Shown here: positions 54,276 through 62,239 of the stretch, piece after piece
Numbering within the stretch: position 1 is the first letter of the stretch
Layout of the letters: each line of letters opens with the position of its first letter
Assembly: GCA_039908095.1 (NCBI GenBank)
Contig: JAMOBJ010000003.1
Coordinates: 1 to 64,000, forward strand
Direction: 5' to 3'
Source of the DNA: Nitrospirae bacterium YQR-1
Lineage (GTDB): Bacteria; Nitrospirota; Thermodesulfovibrionia; Thermodesulfovibrionales; Magnetobacteriaceae
Length of the DNA stretch: 64,000 nucleotides
Translations under genes and position numbers: made by a program
The notes under the pieces: generated by a model
Databases searched by the model: none
What the model saw: only the letters and a program-made list of their open reading frames with translations
Told to the model about the DNA's origin: nothing

Positions 54276-55383
54276 CGGTATTTCCTTTAACAAAATCATC
54301 AATTAGGGAGATAAACTCAGTGGCGGCATGCTCTATGCTAAACCCTCCGGCCTTCACCCAGGCGCTTTTACCCATCTCAGCCGCATGAGGCAGGGCGGTT
54401 GTAATTGCAACGGCTAATGCTTCATAATCTAACGGGTCATCTAAGACTGCTCCGTTTATCCACGGCTCTATTAGCTCAGAGGCTCCGTTGAAAGTAGTAG
54501 TAACAGCAGGAAGCCCTGAGGCCATAGCCTCAAGGGTAGCGTTACTGAAGGGGTCGTAAATGGTTGGCAGGACAAATATGTCACCTGCAGCATAGACCCT
54601 CTCTATCTCCTTTACCGGGCCTAAAAAAATAAACCGTTCCGATACTCTCATTTTTTTCGCCATACGCTTGTATTTTTCTATGTCCCCCTTACCGGCCACC
54701 AATACCCTAATATCGTCGCCAATCAGAGAGACGGCATTTATTAGTGCCGCCAACCCCTTTCGCTTAAACCCTGAGCCTGCAAACACCAAAACCGGCATAT
54801 CACAGGCAATCCCATGCTCCCGCCTTAATCCGGCTCTGTAAGCACCTCTGTTGCCTAAAGTGAATCTCCTGAGGTCCGCTCCATTATATAAAACCCTGAT
54901 TTTTCTTTCACTAACTCCGTAGTTATCCATAATCTGCCGTTTTACCATATTTGAGTTTGCAACAATCAGAGGGGTTGTTTGAAAACACTCTTGTTCAATT
55001 TTTAGGATTGTCCTGTGGCTGGGATTTATTTTAAAAGACAGTTGTCTCAGTGGGCTTTCAATAACACCTCTGAGCTTTAGCCAGCAGCTGTGGCAGCCGT
55101 CTCCCGCCCTGTATATGTCCTGAGATGTTGTGCGCTCAAAGCTGACTGTGCAGTCAAACTGTAGATTTTTGATGACCTTTTTTACGTCCCTGTTAAAAGA
55201 CACGGTGGAAAACAGCGGACTGGTTGGAACTTTATAAAAAGCCACTCCTTCTGTTTGTCTCCAGTCTTTGGTGATAACTGCTATATTGTGCCCCTCTGAT
55301 ATTAAGCGGCTAATCAGGGTTTGAAGATAGTTTTCGGCACCACCATAGGGATCAAAGCGCTTTCTTATAAAGGCTATTTTCAT
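54268..55383 (-). CDS. GT4 glycosyltransferase (LPS core, WaaG-like)
   Basis: 371 residues, GT-B fold, family 4. The N-terminus is KIAFIRKRFDPYGGAENYLQ, then RAGDGCHSCWLKLRG as in RfaG-type enzymes. The nucleotide-sugar binding domain has VFAGSGFKRKGLAALI, a conserved glutamate in DPFSNATLEAMASGLPAVTT and ELIEPWINGAVLDD. It probably transfers glucose or a similar sugar to the inner core heptose. It forms a two-gene operon with the GT9 gene. Repeat copy 13 begins 20 bp upstream of the ATG. Confidence 0.87.
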   Translation of the reverse strand: MKIAFIRKRFDPYGGAENYLQTLISRLISEGHNIAVITKDWRQTEGVAFYKVPTSPLFSTVSFNRDVKKVIKNLQFDCTVSFERTTSQDIYRAGDGCHSCWLKLRGVIESPLRQLSFKINPSHRTILKIEQECFQTTPLIVANSNMVKRQIMDNYGVSERKIRVLYNGADLRRFTLGNRGAYRAGLRREHGIACDMPVLVFAGSGFKRKGLAALINAVSLIGDDIRVLVAGKGDIEKYKRMAKKMRVSERFIFLGPVKEIERVYAAGDIFVLPTIYDPFSNATLEAMASGLPAVTTTFNGASELIEPWINGAVLDDPLDYEALAVAITTALPHAAEMGKSAWVKAGGFSIEHAATEFISLIDDFVKGNTGG

Positions 55384-55706
55384 AGTTGAATTGCCAAAGG
55401 CTTATACCAAGCTGCATTCATTCGATTAACTTTATTGGCATCCTTCTTTGGCATCGTCAAAAGCTCCTTGACGTCTCCAATCCCCTGTAAGGGGAGGTGC
55501 CGCTTTCTCCCAGCCGCCTTGTTACTCTTTTGACTGCAACCCGGCATAACGGCTTCCAATTGGAACGTTATTTTGCATTTCATTACAAATACCAGTCTCT
55601 AATCTTCTGCACACGGGGTCGCTGCCCCCGCAGCTTTTCTTCCCACCCAAAGGGCGGAGAGTTTCTCCCGCCAACCTCCCTCAAGAGAGGCTCAAAGGCG
55701 GCGGAA
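55384..55706. other. 323-bp gap holding a TIR repeat
   Basis: No gene. 55403-55545 is repeat copy 13. The remaining 160 bp before the adaptor stop contain several GC-rich inverted words (CACCCAAAGGGCGG, CCTCAAGAGAGG) but no feature I can name. Confidence 0.6.
55403..55545. repeat. dispersed TIR repeat, long form (copy 13)
   Basis: TATACCAAGCTGCATTCATT at the left, TTTTGACTGCAACCCGG at the right. The middle combines GCTCCTTGACGTC with a CCAATCCCCTGTAAGGGGAG block and GCTTTCTCCCAGCCGCC. Confidence 0.82.
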
Positions 55707-56996
55707 CTATTTTTTCGTTTTTTTCTTAGGCGCCTTTTTTATTATAATCTTTGAGGCTACCACAGCTCCCTCACCTATGCCTGAGAGTATCTCAGTCCTC
55801 TGCTGTCCTCTTATCCCAATCTTTACATTTGCCTTCTCTATCCCGCCGCTGCCTTTTACCAGATAGACCAGATGTTTGCCATCCTCATACTTCACTGCAC
55901 CGTTGGGTACAGTCAAGACGTTTTGCTTTGTCTCAGTCAGAACTTTAACGTGGGTTGTCATCTCTGGGCGCAAAAGTGCAGCCACTTCTTTAGGAAGTGT
56001 CACAATTGCCTGAAAATATACGATGTTATCCTTAACAAGGGGCTGCGGATCCACCCGGTCAATAACCACTTTAAAGGTCTTATCAGGGTACGTATCTACC
56101 GTAAACTTCGCCTCAAGTCCCTTTCGTATCCGCCCAATATCCGCCTCATCCACATATATCCACATGTCAAGCCTTCCCGGGGAGAGCACTGTCACAAGAT
56201 TAGCCACCTGCAGCCCCGTCACCACCGTCTCACCCTCCTGAGCCGTTACCTCCGTAACCACACCGTCTATCGGAGAGACTATGTCCGTATAGGAAAGCCT
56301 GATCTCAGCCCTTTGCAGACTGTGTTTGAGTAAAGCCAGCTCACTTTCAGCTATCTTTATGTCTCCGGTATTCTCCGTCTTTGTACGCATCAGCGTGTCA
56401 TGTGAGCGCAATGCGTCCCGCTCCGCCTGAATATACCCCGCCCTTGCAACATCATAGTCGTTTTTGGATATGTAGCCCTTCTCTAACAACGCCTCCTGAC
56501 GCTCATACTGCAATTTTGCAAGCTCTGCCTTCGACCTCTTTTGCTGAAGCTCATTGTTAGCCTCACTCACTTTCTGTGGATAACTTCCCCTGAGTTTGGC
56601 AAGATTTGCCTCCACCCTGGAAATGTTTATCTTTAACTCCTCTATTTCCTTTTTTATATCCCTGTCATCAATTTTAGCTATCAACTGCCCCTTTTTTACC
56701 TCGTGCCCGACACGGGCATACATGGCAACAATTTCACCTGTCGTTCTTGACCCTATCTTTACGCTTGAGCCCACCTGAGGCTTGATTATTCCGGTTTGCA
56801 CTACGATATTTTCCAGCGATGAACGCTCCACCTTAGCAGTTTCCATAATCTCATACCAGCCGGGAGCAAAAAAAGCTCTGTAGATTATCCAGACTACTAC
56901 TGATAATACAACAAAGAGGATACCATAAGATATTTTTTTATGTTTTTTTACCCAGCCTGAGAATTTCAAAACTCTTTTTCGCCTCCTCCATGGCAC
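55707..56996 (-). CDS. periplasmic efflux adaptor (HlyD/MacA-like membrane fusion protein)
   Basis: About 429 residues. Single N-terminal membrane anchor (ISYGILFVVLSVVVWIIYRAFF), then the adaptor layout: lipoyl half (GSRTTGEIVAMYARVGHEVK), a long alpha-helical hairpin (ELKINISRVEANLAKL to ENTGDIKIAESELALLKHSL), the second lipoyl half (SPIDGVVTEVTAQEGETV) and beta-barrel and proximal domains. It would bridge an inner-membrane ABC or RND pump to the outer membrane, but no permease or TolC gene is adjacent, so it is an orphan here. GTG at 56996 would overlap larC by 59 bp without a ribosome-binding site; a TTG at 56969 with AGGAGG 12 nt upstream is an alternative start. Confidence 0.82.
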   Translation of the reverse strand: MPWRRRKRVLKFSGWVKKHKKISYGILFVVLSVVVWIIYRAFFAPGWYEIMETAKVERSSLENIVVQTGIIKPQVGSSVKIGSRTTGEIVAMYARVGHEVKKGQLIAKIDDRDIKKEIEELKINISRVEANLAKLRGSYPQKVSEANNELQQKRSKAELAKLQYERQEALLEKGYISKNDYDVARAGYIQAERDALRSHDTLMRTKTENTGDIKIAESELALLKHSLQRAEIRLSYTDIVSPIDGVVTEVTAQEGETVVTGLQVANLVTVLSPGRLDMWIYVDEADIGRIRKGLEAKFTVDTYPDKTFKVVIDRVDPQPLVKDNIVYFQAIVTLPKEVAALLRPEMTTHVKVLTETKQNVLTVPNGAVKYEDGKHLVYLVKGSGGIEKANVKIGIRGQQRTEILSGIGEGAVVASKIIIKKAPKKKTKK

Positions 56997-58122
56997 GCTT
57001 TAGTGGTATCTGATGAGCGGCGGCAACTCTCCGGCAGTCTTCATACTCCGGTGAGGCCGTTACAATCCCGCCGTCTTTGTCCATGGCGGTCTTTATGCGG
57101 ATGTATCCGAAGGGGGTCTGTACCATTTGCTGTTGTCTTTTTAATATCTGTCGTGAAAGCTCCCAACTCCTTAGTCCAAAAGTTGTAGTCTCACTGAATA
57201 TTATACCGGTTAAGGCACTCTCGCTGCCGCTTGTGCATATCACTGTAAGTTTTATAGCCGGACGGCTCTTTTTCATTATTATCGGAGTGAAATATACATC
57301 CAGTGCTCCAGCCTCCATAAGTCTCTCCATCAGGTAGCCGTAAATCTCACCTGGCATATCGTCTATGTTGCTTTCAATTGCCAGAACTCTTTCGCTCATC
57401 CCTGTTTGCATTTCACCAACAAACACTCTCAGAACATTTGGCCTGCCGGGCAGGTCTTTCTCGCCGCAGCCGTAACCCGCCGACTTTATCGTCATATCCG
57501 GCATTGAGGTAAAACCTGTTGCCGTTGTCTTTACTATAGCAGCCCCGGTTGGTGTTGTAAGCTCCATATCATCACAATCGGAATATATGGGCACATCCTT
57601 TAACAGCTCAACCGTCACAGGGGCAGGCACAGGCAGCAGTCCGTGAGAGGTAATCACAGTGCCCCCTCCCACATTTATTCTGGAAAAATAAATATCTGAG
57701 ACACTCAGATAGTCAACAGCCGCAACAAAGCTCGTTATATCAACCATGCAGTCAACAGCCCCAAGTTCGTGCAAATGCACCTCATCATAGGGTTTACCAT
57801 GGACCTTTCCCTCGGCCCTAAAGAGCGCCTCAAAGATAGAAAGACATCTGTTTTTAACATTTTCCTTTAGTGTGGAGCATTGGTATATCTCCCTGATGTC
57901 ACTCCATTTCCTTGCCGGACTGTTGTCTGTTGTTTTAACGTCAAACTTAACACCCTGTATGCCACAACGCAAAACACGTCTTGAAGTAATCTCAAACTCT
58001 CTGACTGAGAGACCCTCCAGAGTGCCCTTCAGGTACTCCGGCGGCACTCCGGCATCAATCAGCGCCCCGCTTAACATATCCCCGCTTATCCCTGATTTAC
58101 ACTCTACGTAGCATATCTTCAT
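56938..58122 (-). CDS. larC: nickel-pincer cofactor nickel insertase LarC
   Basis: 394 residues covering both LarC1 and LarC2 in a single frame: KICYVECKSGISGDMLSGAL, HLHELGAVDCMVDITSFVAA, ELTTPTGAAIVKTTA, then ESNIDDMPGEIYGYLMERLM and FGLRSWELSRQILKRQ. LarC inserts nickel, at the expense of CTP, into the pyridinium dithiocarboxylate cofactor first found in lactate racemase. In Lactobacillus plantarum the protein is made through a frameshift; here it is continuous. larB and larE are not in the window. It shares the cell's nickel demand with CooS and AcsB. Confidence 0.93.
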   Translation of the reverse strand: MKICYVECKSGISGDMLSGALIDAGVPPEYLKGTLEGLSVREFEITSRRVLRCGIQGVKFDVKTTDNSPARKWSDIREIYQCSTLKENVKNRCLSIFEALFRAEGKVHGKPYDEVHLHELGAVDCMVDITSFVAAVDYLSVSDIYFSRINVGGGTVITSHGLLPVPAPVTVELLKDVPIYSDCDDMELTTPTGAAIVKTTATGFTSMPDMTIKSAGYGCGEKDLPGRPNVLRVFVGEMQTGMSERVLAIESNIDDMPGEIYGYLMERLMEAGALDVYFTPIIMKKSRPAIKLTVICTSGSESALTGIIFSETTTFGLRSWELSRQILKRQQQMVQTPFGYIRIKTAMDKDGGIVTASPEYEDCRRVAAAHQIPLKRAMEEAKKSFEILRLGKKT

Positions 58123-58300
58123 GGTGTCTTAAATTTATCCCTTTCCCTTATCTGTCATCGCCAATACCTCAGAGTGTGTCACAATTATTCGTATCCCCAG
58201 GGTAAGGCTTTTTTTGCTAGAATATTATGCCTGTTCAATTTTATAAGTTTAACGTTTGTCCTATAATAATGAACACGAACGTATTTTTACAACCACCATG

Positions 58301-58333
58301 ATTCATAATTTCTTCACATTGATTTTATATACT
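58301..58333 (+). promoter_or_regulatory. tandem 11-bp box plus -10, site 4
   Basis: ATTCATAATTT followed directly by CTTCACATTGA, then TTTTATATACT. The last six bases (TATACT, 58328-58333) serve as -10. The box-to--10 spacing is identical to three other sites (61447-61479, 61962-61994, 62108-62140). It lies 33 nt upstream of the ATG at 58367. Probable binding site for an OmpR-type response regulator. Confidence 0.65.
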
Positions 58334-58366
58334 CAAATCAAGATAAAACAAAAGGAGGAAATACAG

Positions 58367-58627
58367 ATGAAGAAAACAATTTTATTAGCATTCATGTTAG
58401 CGGTTATCTCAATGTTAACAGTCAATGCCTTTGCAGGTGATAACCTTGAAAAGGCAGGCAGCTACGGCAAAGAAGCTGTTATTGACAATCTTTCCCAAAT
58501 TAACCCTGTCGCCGCCGCTGCCGCCCCTGACAGAAAGGAAACCACTACGGTGAAGGTGCAGAGCGTCAAAAGAAGCAATTCAGGTTCATATGGTGAAAAG
58601 GCATCACTGGATAATGTGGAAAACTAA
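58367..58627 (+). CDS. small exported protein with two GSYG repeats
   Basis: 86 residues. Signal peptide MKKTILLAFMLAVISMLTV ending in NAFA-GD. The mature 63 residues contain two copies of a 12-residue motif (GSYGKEAVIDNL near the start, GSYGEKASLDNV at the very end) separated by an Ala-rich linker. Start 58367 has AAAGGAGG 8 nt upstream (58351-58358). The gene has its own regulated promoter (site 4). I do not know the family. Its regulation puts it with the Met/His-rich genes at 61-62.5 kb. Confidence 0.72.
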   Translation: MKKTILLAFMLAVISMLTVNAFAGDNLEKAGSYGKEAVIDNLSQINPVAAAAAPDRKETTTVKVQSVKRSNSGSYGEKASLDNVEN

Positions 58628-58657
58628 TCTGCACTGAAAGTAATGTTTTGTACGCTT

Positions 58658-58784
58658 ATACCAAGTAGCATTCATTCGATTAACTTTGTTGGCTTCGTTA
58701 AAAGCTCCTTGACGTACGAGCATAGTACGCCTTTGTCGCTTTCTCCTTGCCGCCTCGTTACTCTTTTGACTGCTACTTGGTATT
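58658..58784. repeat. dispersed TIR repeat, full length (copy 14)
   Basis: ATACCAAGTAGCATTCATTC on the left, TTGACTGCTACTTGGTAT on the right, central hairpin CGTACGAGCATAGTACG. The two ends differ from copy 4 in the same compensating way (AAGTAGCA with TGCTACTT), so base pairing of the ends is conserved. Confidence 0.9.
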
Positions 58785-58905
58785 AGTCTAGGTTACAAAA
58801 GCTACAAGGGGGAATGCTTGTGGCTTTTGGTTTGCAGTAAGAAATCTTAAAGAGATATAAAGTTCTTGACTCTTTGTAATGAAAGTGGTAATTTGTTATT
58901 TAAAA

Positions 58906-59592
58906 ATGAAGAAAATTTTATTAATAGAAGACGAAAAAAAGATAGCCGATATAGTAATTATGTATCTTAAAAGAGAGGGCTACGAGGCGCTTTATGCCCA
59001 AACCGGCGCAGAGGGGCTTGACCTGATGAGCGGCAATCCGGATTTAATAATCCTCGATCTTATGCTTCCAGACATGGACGGAGAGGACATAGCTACAACA
59101 ATAAGGGAAAATTCAGATATCCCAATAATAATGCTTACGGCAAAGAGCTACGAAAAGGACATATTAAAAGGCTTTAACTCCGGCGCAGACGACTATGTGA
59201 TAAAACCCTTCAGCCCCGGAGAGCTTATGGCAAGGATAAAGGCACAACTTAGGCGCTCTGACAACAAGGGCGACACTTTGTCTTTTAATAATGGAAGCCT
59301 TTTAATCGATAAACCTAAAAAAGCAGTTGTTTTAAACGGTACTGTTTTGCCGCTGACCCACACGGAGTTCAGATTACTCGCAGCACTATCTGAACACCCA
59401 GGCAGGGTAATGAACCGTGAGCAACTATTAAGCGCAGCTTTGGGATATGATTTTGAGGGCTCAGACAGGGCAGTGGATGCACATGTTAAGAATCTTCGGC
59501 GAAAAATTGGGGATGACAATAAAAATCCGCATTTTATAAAAACCGTCTATGGCGTGGGTTACAGTTTTTCAGGAATCAGGGATGCGGACTAA
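58906..59592 (+). CDS. OmpR-family response regulator
   Basis: About 228 residues from the ATG at 58906 (MKKILLIEDEKKIADIV). The receiver has the phospho-Asp in LIILDLMLPDMDG and Lys in DDYVIKPFSPGELMARIKAQ. The winged-helix output domain has LTHTEFRLLAALSEHPGRVM, REQLLSAALGYDF, RAVDAHVKNLRRKIGDD and IKTVYGVGYSF. An upstream in-frame ATG at 58879 is possible; neither has a good ribosome-binding site. It overlaps the kinase gene. It is the natural candidate to bind the tandem 11-bp boxes found four times in this cluster. Confidence 0.93.
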   Translation: MKKILLIEDEKKIADIVIMYLKREGYEALYAQTGAEGLDLMSGNPDLIILDLMLPDMDGEDIATTIRENSDIPIIMLTAKSYEKDILKGFNSGADDYVIKPFSPGELMARIKAQLRRSDNKGDTLSFNNGSLLIDKPKKAVVLNGTVLPLTHTEFRLLAALSEHPGRVMNREQLLSAALGYDFEGSDRAVDAHVKNLRRKIGDDNKNPHFIKTVYGVGYSFSGIRDAD

Positions 59593-60934
59593 ACTGTTTC
59601 TGTCCTTTGCGGCTGTGATAATAACGGCTCTGATTTCAAATCTGATTTTTAAGTGGTTGATTACGAAAGACTTTAACGACTATGTAGCGGCAAATGAGGC
59701 TCAGAACATTTTATGGGTTGTTTCAACAGTGCAGGATGCATATCATGTAAAGGGGGAGCGCTGTGAGAACCAGTTGTATGACGCCGTACACTGGGGACTT
59801 ATGCTGGGGCTGTACGTAAATATTACAGATAAAGACGGTAAGGTGGTAATGGACGTAAAGAGTGTTTTTAGCGGGCTCCATAGCGCTATGACACGCAGCA
59901 TGGAGGACATTCTAAAAACAGGGAAAAAAGGGCAACAATACAAAGACTATCCAATAGTGATAGACGGAGACCTACAGGCAACCGTGCGGATATGGCCTGT
60001 TACCGGCTATGGATACCCATCTTTAAAGGAGAAATTGTTTAAAACGCGCGGTAAGTACTTTTTATTAATATCTTTTTTAATAGCAGGCGGCGGGGCGGTT
60101 ATCCTGTCGGTGCTTTTTAGCGTGTATCTTTCAAAACCTCTAAAGCGGCTTATAGCGGCAACGGCAAAAATAGGCGGTGGTGAATTTAATGTGCACATTC
60201 CTGCTGCTACTAAAGATGAAATAGGCGATCTGGCAAGGTCGTTTAATTTCATGGCCTCCGCCCTCAGGCGTGAAGATGAGCAGAGAAAGCAAATCATGTC
60301 TAACATAGCTCATGAGCTTAGAACCCCTCTGACGGTTATGAGAGCAAACGTTGAGGCTGCCATAGACGGCGTTGCAGAGAGTCCGCAAAAGTGCCTTTCG
60401 GTTATTGCTTCAGAGGTTGAGAGGCTTGCCTCTCTTGTTAAAGGAATAGAGGACGCTGCAAGGGCTGAGGAGACTTTTTTCAGGAAACCTGTTTATGAAG
60501 AGTTTTTAATTACCCCCTTCCTCAGAGATATGATTGAGCCCTTTATGGCGCAAGCTGCAAAAAAAGGCGTTTATATTTCGCTTCTTAATAAGGATGATAC
60601 AGTAAAAACTATTGGAGACAGAGAAAAGCTCTCTATTATATTACATAATCTCCTCTCTAATGCCCTTAAATTTACAGATGCCGGAAGTATAACGGCCTCT
60701 TATGAAATAACCGCGGAGCATCTGGTCATAACAGTCAGGGACACCGGCAGGGGGATTGCCGATAGTGAAAAACCGCTGGTTTATAACCGGTACTACAGTG
60801 GTAAGCATTCGGGAGGTATGGGGGTGGGGCTTGCCGTAGTGAAGGAACTTACTGAGGTGCTAAACGGTGAGGTGTCGCTTCAATCACACATAGGCAAGGG
60901 AAGCACCTTCACCGTCAGACTGCCTCTGGTTTAA
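59582..60934 (+). CDS. sensor histidine kinase of the 58-63 kb cluster
   Basis: 450 residues from the ATG at 59582. TM1 (LFLSFAAVIITALISNLIF), a periplasmic domain of about 120 residues (with HWGLMLGLYVNITDKDGKVVM), TM2 (FLLISFLIAGGGAVILSVLF), HAMP (YLSKPLKRLIAATAKIGGGE), HisKA (SNIAHELRTPLTVMRANVEAA) and HATPase (DTGRGIAD, GMGVGLAVVKEL). Overlaps the regulator by 11 bp, so they form a pair. The periplasmic domain has one Cys and no plain metal-binding cluster; the stimulus is unknown. Confidence 0.92.
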   Translation: MRTKLFLSFAAVIITALISNLIFKWLITKDFNDYVAANEAQNILWVVSTVQDAYHVKGERCENQLYDAVHWGLMLGLYVNITDKDGKVVMDVKSVFSGLHSAMTRSMEDILKTGKKGQQYKDYPIVIDGDLQATVRIWPVTGYGYPSLKEKLFKTRGKYFLLISFLIAGGGAVILSVLFSVYLSKPLKRLIAATAKIGGGEFNVHIPAATKDEIGDLARSFNFMASALRREDEQRKQIMSNIAHELRTPLTVMRANVEAAIDGVAESPQKCLSVIASEVERLASLVKGIEDAARAEETFFRKPVYEEFLITPFLRDMIEPFMAQAAKKGVYISLLNKDDTVKTIGDREKLSIILHNLLSNALKFTDAGSITASYEITAEHLVITVRDTGRGIADSEKPLVYNRYYSGKHSGGMGVGLAVVKELTEVLNGEVSLQSHIGKGSTFTVRLPLV

Positions 60935-60960
60935 GTAAGAAATCATTCTTCCGATAGTGT

Positions 60961-61105
60961 AATACCAAGCAGCCTTCAATCGTCTAACTTTGTTGGCATC
61001 GTCACAAGCCCGGGGCGTACTCTCCCCTACAGGGGAATCCCTTGTAAGGGGAGGTGTCGCTTTCTCCCAGCCGCCTGCATTTACTTCCGACTGCAACTTA
61101 GTGTA
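60961..61105. repeat. dispersed TIR repeat, long form (copy 15)
   Basis: AATACCAAGCAGCCTTCAAT on the left and CCGACTGCAACTTAGTGTA on the right, with a CTCCCCTACAGGGGAATCCC block in the middle. The right terminus provides the last bases and the TAA stop of the minus-strand gene at 61098. Confidence 0.85.
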
Positions 61106-61409
61106 AGTGGGCGCCATTTTTCATATCTGACTTGGTCTTATTATCCGGGGGGATTTGATTACTGCATTGCTCCATCATCCCACCAGGCCCCCCGTTACAC
61201 ATGCCCTGTCCCATGCCACCGCCGTTTCCCATTCCCTGCCCCATACTGAAACCTATACCGCCGCCGCTGCCCATACCGCCTGAACCCATTGCACCGCCAC
61301 CGTTGCCCATGCCACCGGCGGCACCATCACCCATCATTGCCATGCCATTACCAAAGAGACCCAACAGCAAGGCTGAAATCAACAGAAAAGACATCATAAA
61401 AACTCTCAT
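61098..61409 (-). CDS. small exported Gly/Met-rich protein ending in GAHLH
   Basis: 103 residues. Signal peptide (MMSFLLISALLLGLFGNGMA), then a low-complexity stretch of about 50 residues made of GMGNGGG, GMGSGGG and GMGQGM units with two Cys, and a polar tail ending KNGAHLH. Met and His at this density outside the membrane suggest soft-metal (copper or silver) or oxidant binding; this is inference from composition. GGAGG 8 nt before ATG. The promoter carries tandem box site 1. The stop codon falls in repeat copy 15. Confidence 0.75.
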   Translation of the reverse strand: MRVFMMSFLLISALLLGLFGNGMAMMGDGAAGGMGNGGGAMGSGGMGSGGGIGFSMGQGMGNGGGMGQGMCNGGPGGMMEQCSNQIPPDNKTKSDMKNGAHLH

Positions 61410-61446
61410 TTGCAGTCCCTCCTTCTTTTCATTTAACTAATGACTC

Positions 61447-61479
61447 ATCCTAACACACAATTATGAATAAATTATGAAT
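61447..61479 (-). promoter_or_regulatory. tandem 11-bp box plus -10, site 1
   Basis: On the minus strand: ATTCATAATTT, ATTCATAATTG, then TGTGTTAGGAT with TAGGAT as -10 (61447-61452), 37 nt upstream of the 61409 start. The two 11-mers differ only in the last base. Same geometry as the other three sites. Confidence 0.7.
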
Positions 61480-61546
61480 ATCCAGCTACATGACGTTGTA
61501 CTACCCCACCGCAGAACAGTGGGATAGTGAAAATGAGTTAAAACCG

Positions 61547-61909
61547 TTATTTCCACTCCACTATATCATTTTCCTTTACTGATCCTGAGATAACCTTACC
61601 TTTTGCAAAATGTTCATCCACGATTTCCGTAATTTTTACTTTCCCTGTAAACTCACGTTCCCAATCTCTGAGTCTTCCCTTAGCGGTAAGCTTTTTAAGC
61701 GAATACACGCTTAACTCCTGACCAACCTGGGCTCCATCCTTAGTTCCAATACAAAGATACACATCACTACCCGTCTTTTCTAAGATAGTTCCTTTCATTA
61801 TGTTTTCGTGATACGAATGCTCTAATCCAGCACACGCTCCTATTGTTAGTCCCGCAACAGTTATTGACAACAGAATAACAACCCGCCTTACTAAAGTGAG
61901 ATTGTTCAT
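61547..61909 (-). CDS. small lipoprotein of unknown function
   Basis: 120 residues from the ATG at 61909, with AGGAGGG just upstream. A signal peptide ends in a lipobox (LTIGAC), so it should be a membrane-anchored lipoprotein. The mature domain (GTILEKTGSDVYLCIGTKDG, then VGQELSVYSLKK, KVKITEIVDEHFAKGKVISG) is beta-rich and resembles the C-terminal FlgT-like fold with its GxV(x)L-G-kdGvkvG-x-x-x-VY pattern. Its promoter carries tandem box site 2. Role unknown, perhaps envelope-related. Confidence 0.75.
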   Translation of the reverse strand: MNNLTLVRRVVILLSITVAGLTIGACAGLEHSYHENIMKGTILEKTGSDVYLCIGTKDGAQVGQELSVYSLKKLTAKGRLRDWEREFTGKVKITEIVDEHFAKGKVISGSVKENDIVEWK

Positions 61910-61961
61910 TGAACCCTCCTTTTTATTGATTTTTATTGGCTTCCCATTAAGAAGATAAGTC

Positions 61962-61994
61962 ATCATAACACTCAATTATGAATATAATATGAAT
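61962..61994 (-). promoter_or_regulatory. tandem 11-bp box plus -10, site 2
   Basis: Minus strand: ATTCATATTAT, ATTCATAATTG, then AGTGTTATGAT with TATGAT as -10 (61962-61967), 52 nt upstream of the lipoprotein start. Sequence similarity to site 1 continues upstream (GCTGGAT) and downstream (GATGA), giving about 45 bp of shared promoter. Confidence 0.7.
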
Positions 61995-62107
61995 ATCCAG
62001 CAGAGCGGTAAATTTAATCAATTGGCTCCTTCCCGCATTGTCGGCAGAAAGATAGGAAGCAGCCCCTGCCGCTCTAAAAACAGTAGCGATAAATTAAGAT
62101 GCATCGA

Positions 62108-62140
62108 ATTCATAGTTTCTTCACAATTGATTAGTATGAT
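62108..62140 (+). promoter_or_regulatory. tandem 11-bp box plus -10, site 3
   Basis: Plus strand: ATTCATAGTTT, CTTCACAATTG, then ATTAGTATGAT with TATGAT as -10 (62135-62140), 99 nt upstream of the 62240 start. Flanks are unlike sites 1 and 2, so the box itself is what is conserved. Confidence 0.65.
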
Positions 62141-62204
62141 AGAAACAATTGATCAGGGAACAATAAGTGAGTTTGTTTTCGTTAACACAGTTGTTGTATA
62201 TTTC

Positions 62205-62227
62205 CCTGAGTGGATAATCCACTTAGG
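62205..62227 (+). promoter_or_regulatory. stem structure before the 62240 ribosome-binding site
   Basis: CCTGAGTGGAT, A, ATCCACTTAGG form an almost perfect 23-nt dyad (one G-U) ending a few bases before the GGAG of the 62240 gene. In RNA it could hide or expose the ribosome-binding site; as DNA it could be an operator. Confidence 0.4.
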
Positions 62228-62239
62228 TAGGAGACGTGA

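Larger units (their letters stand above)
61910..62239. other. 330-bp divergent control region
   Basis: No convincing gene (an 84-codon open frame here has no ribosome-binding site and overlaps both boxes). It holds tandem box site 2 for the leftward lipoprotein, site 3 for the rightward 62240 gene, and a stem just before the latter's ribosome-binding site. Confidence 0.65.

Noticed and set aside
58301-58333. Magnetosome-type or fumarate-nitrate regulator (FNR) box upstream of 58367
   Set aside because: The sequence is a direct, not inverted, repeat and lacks TTGAT-n4-ATCAA.
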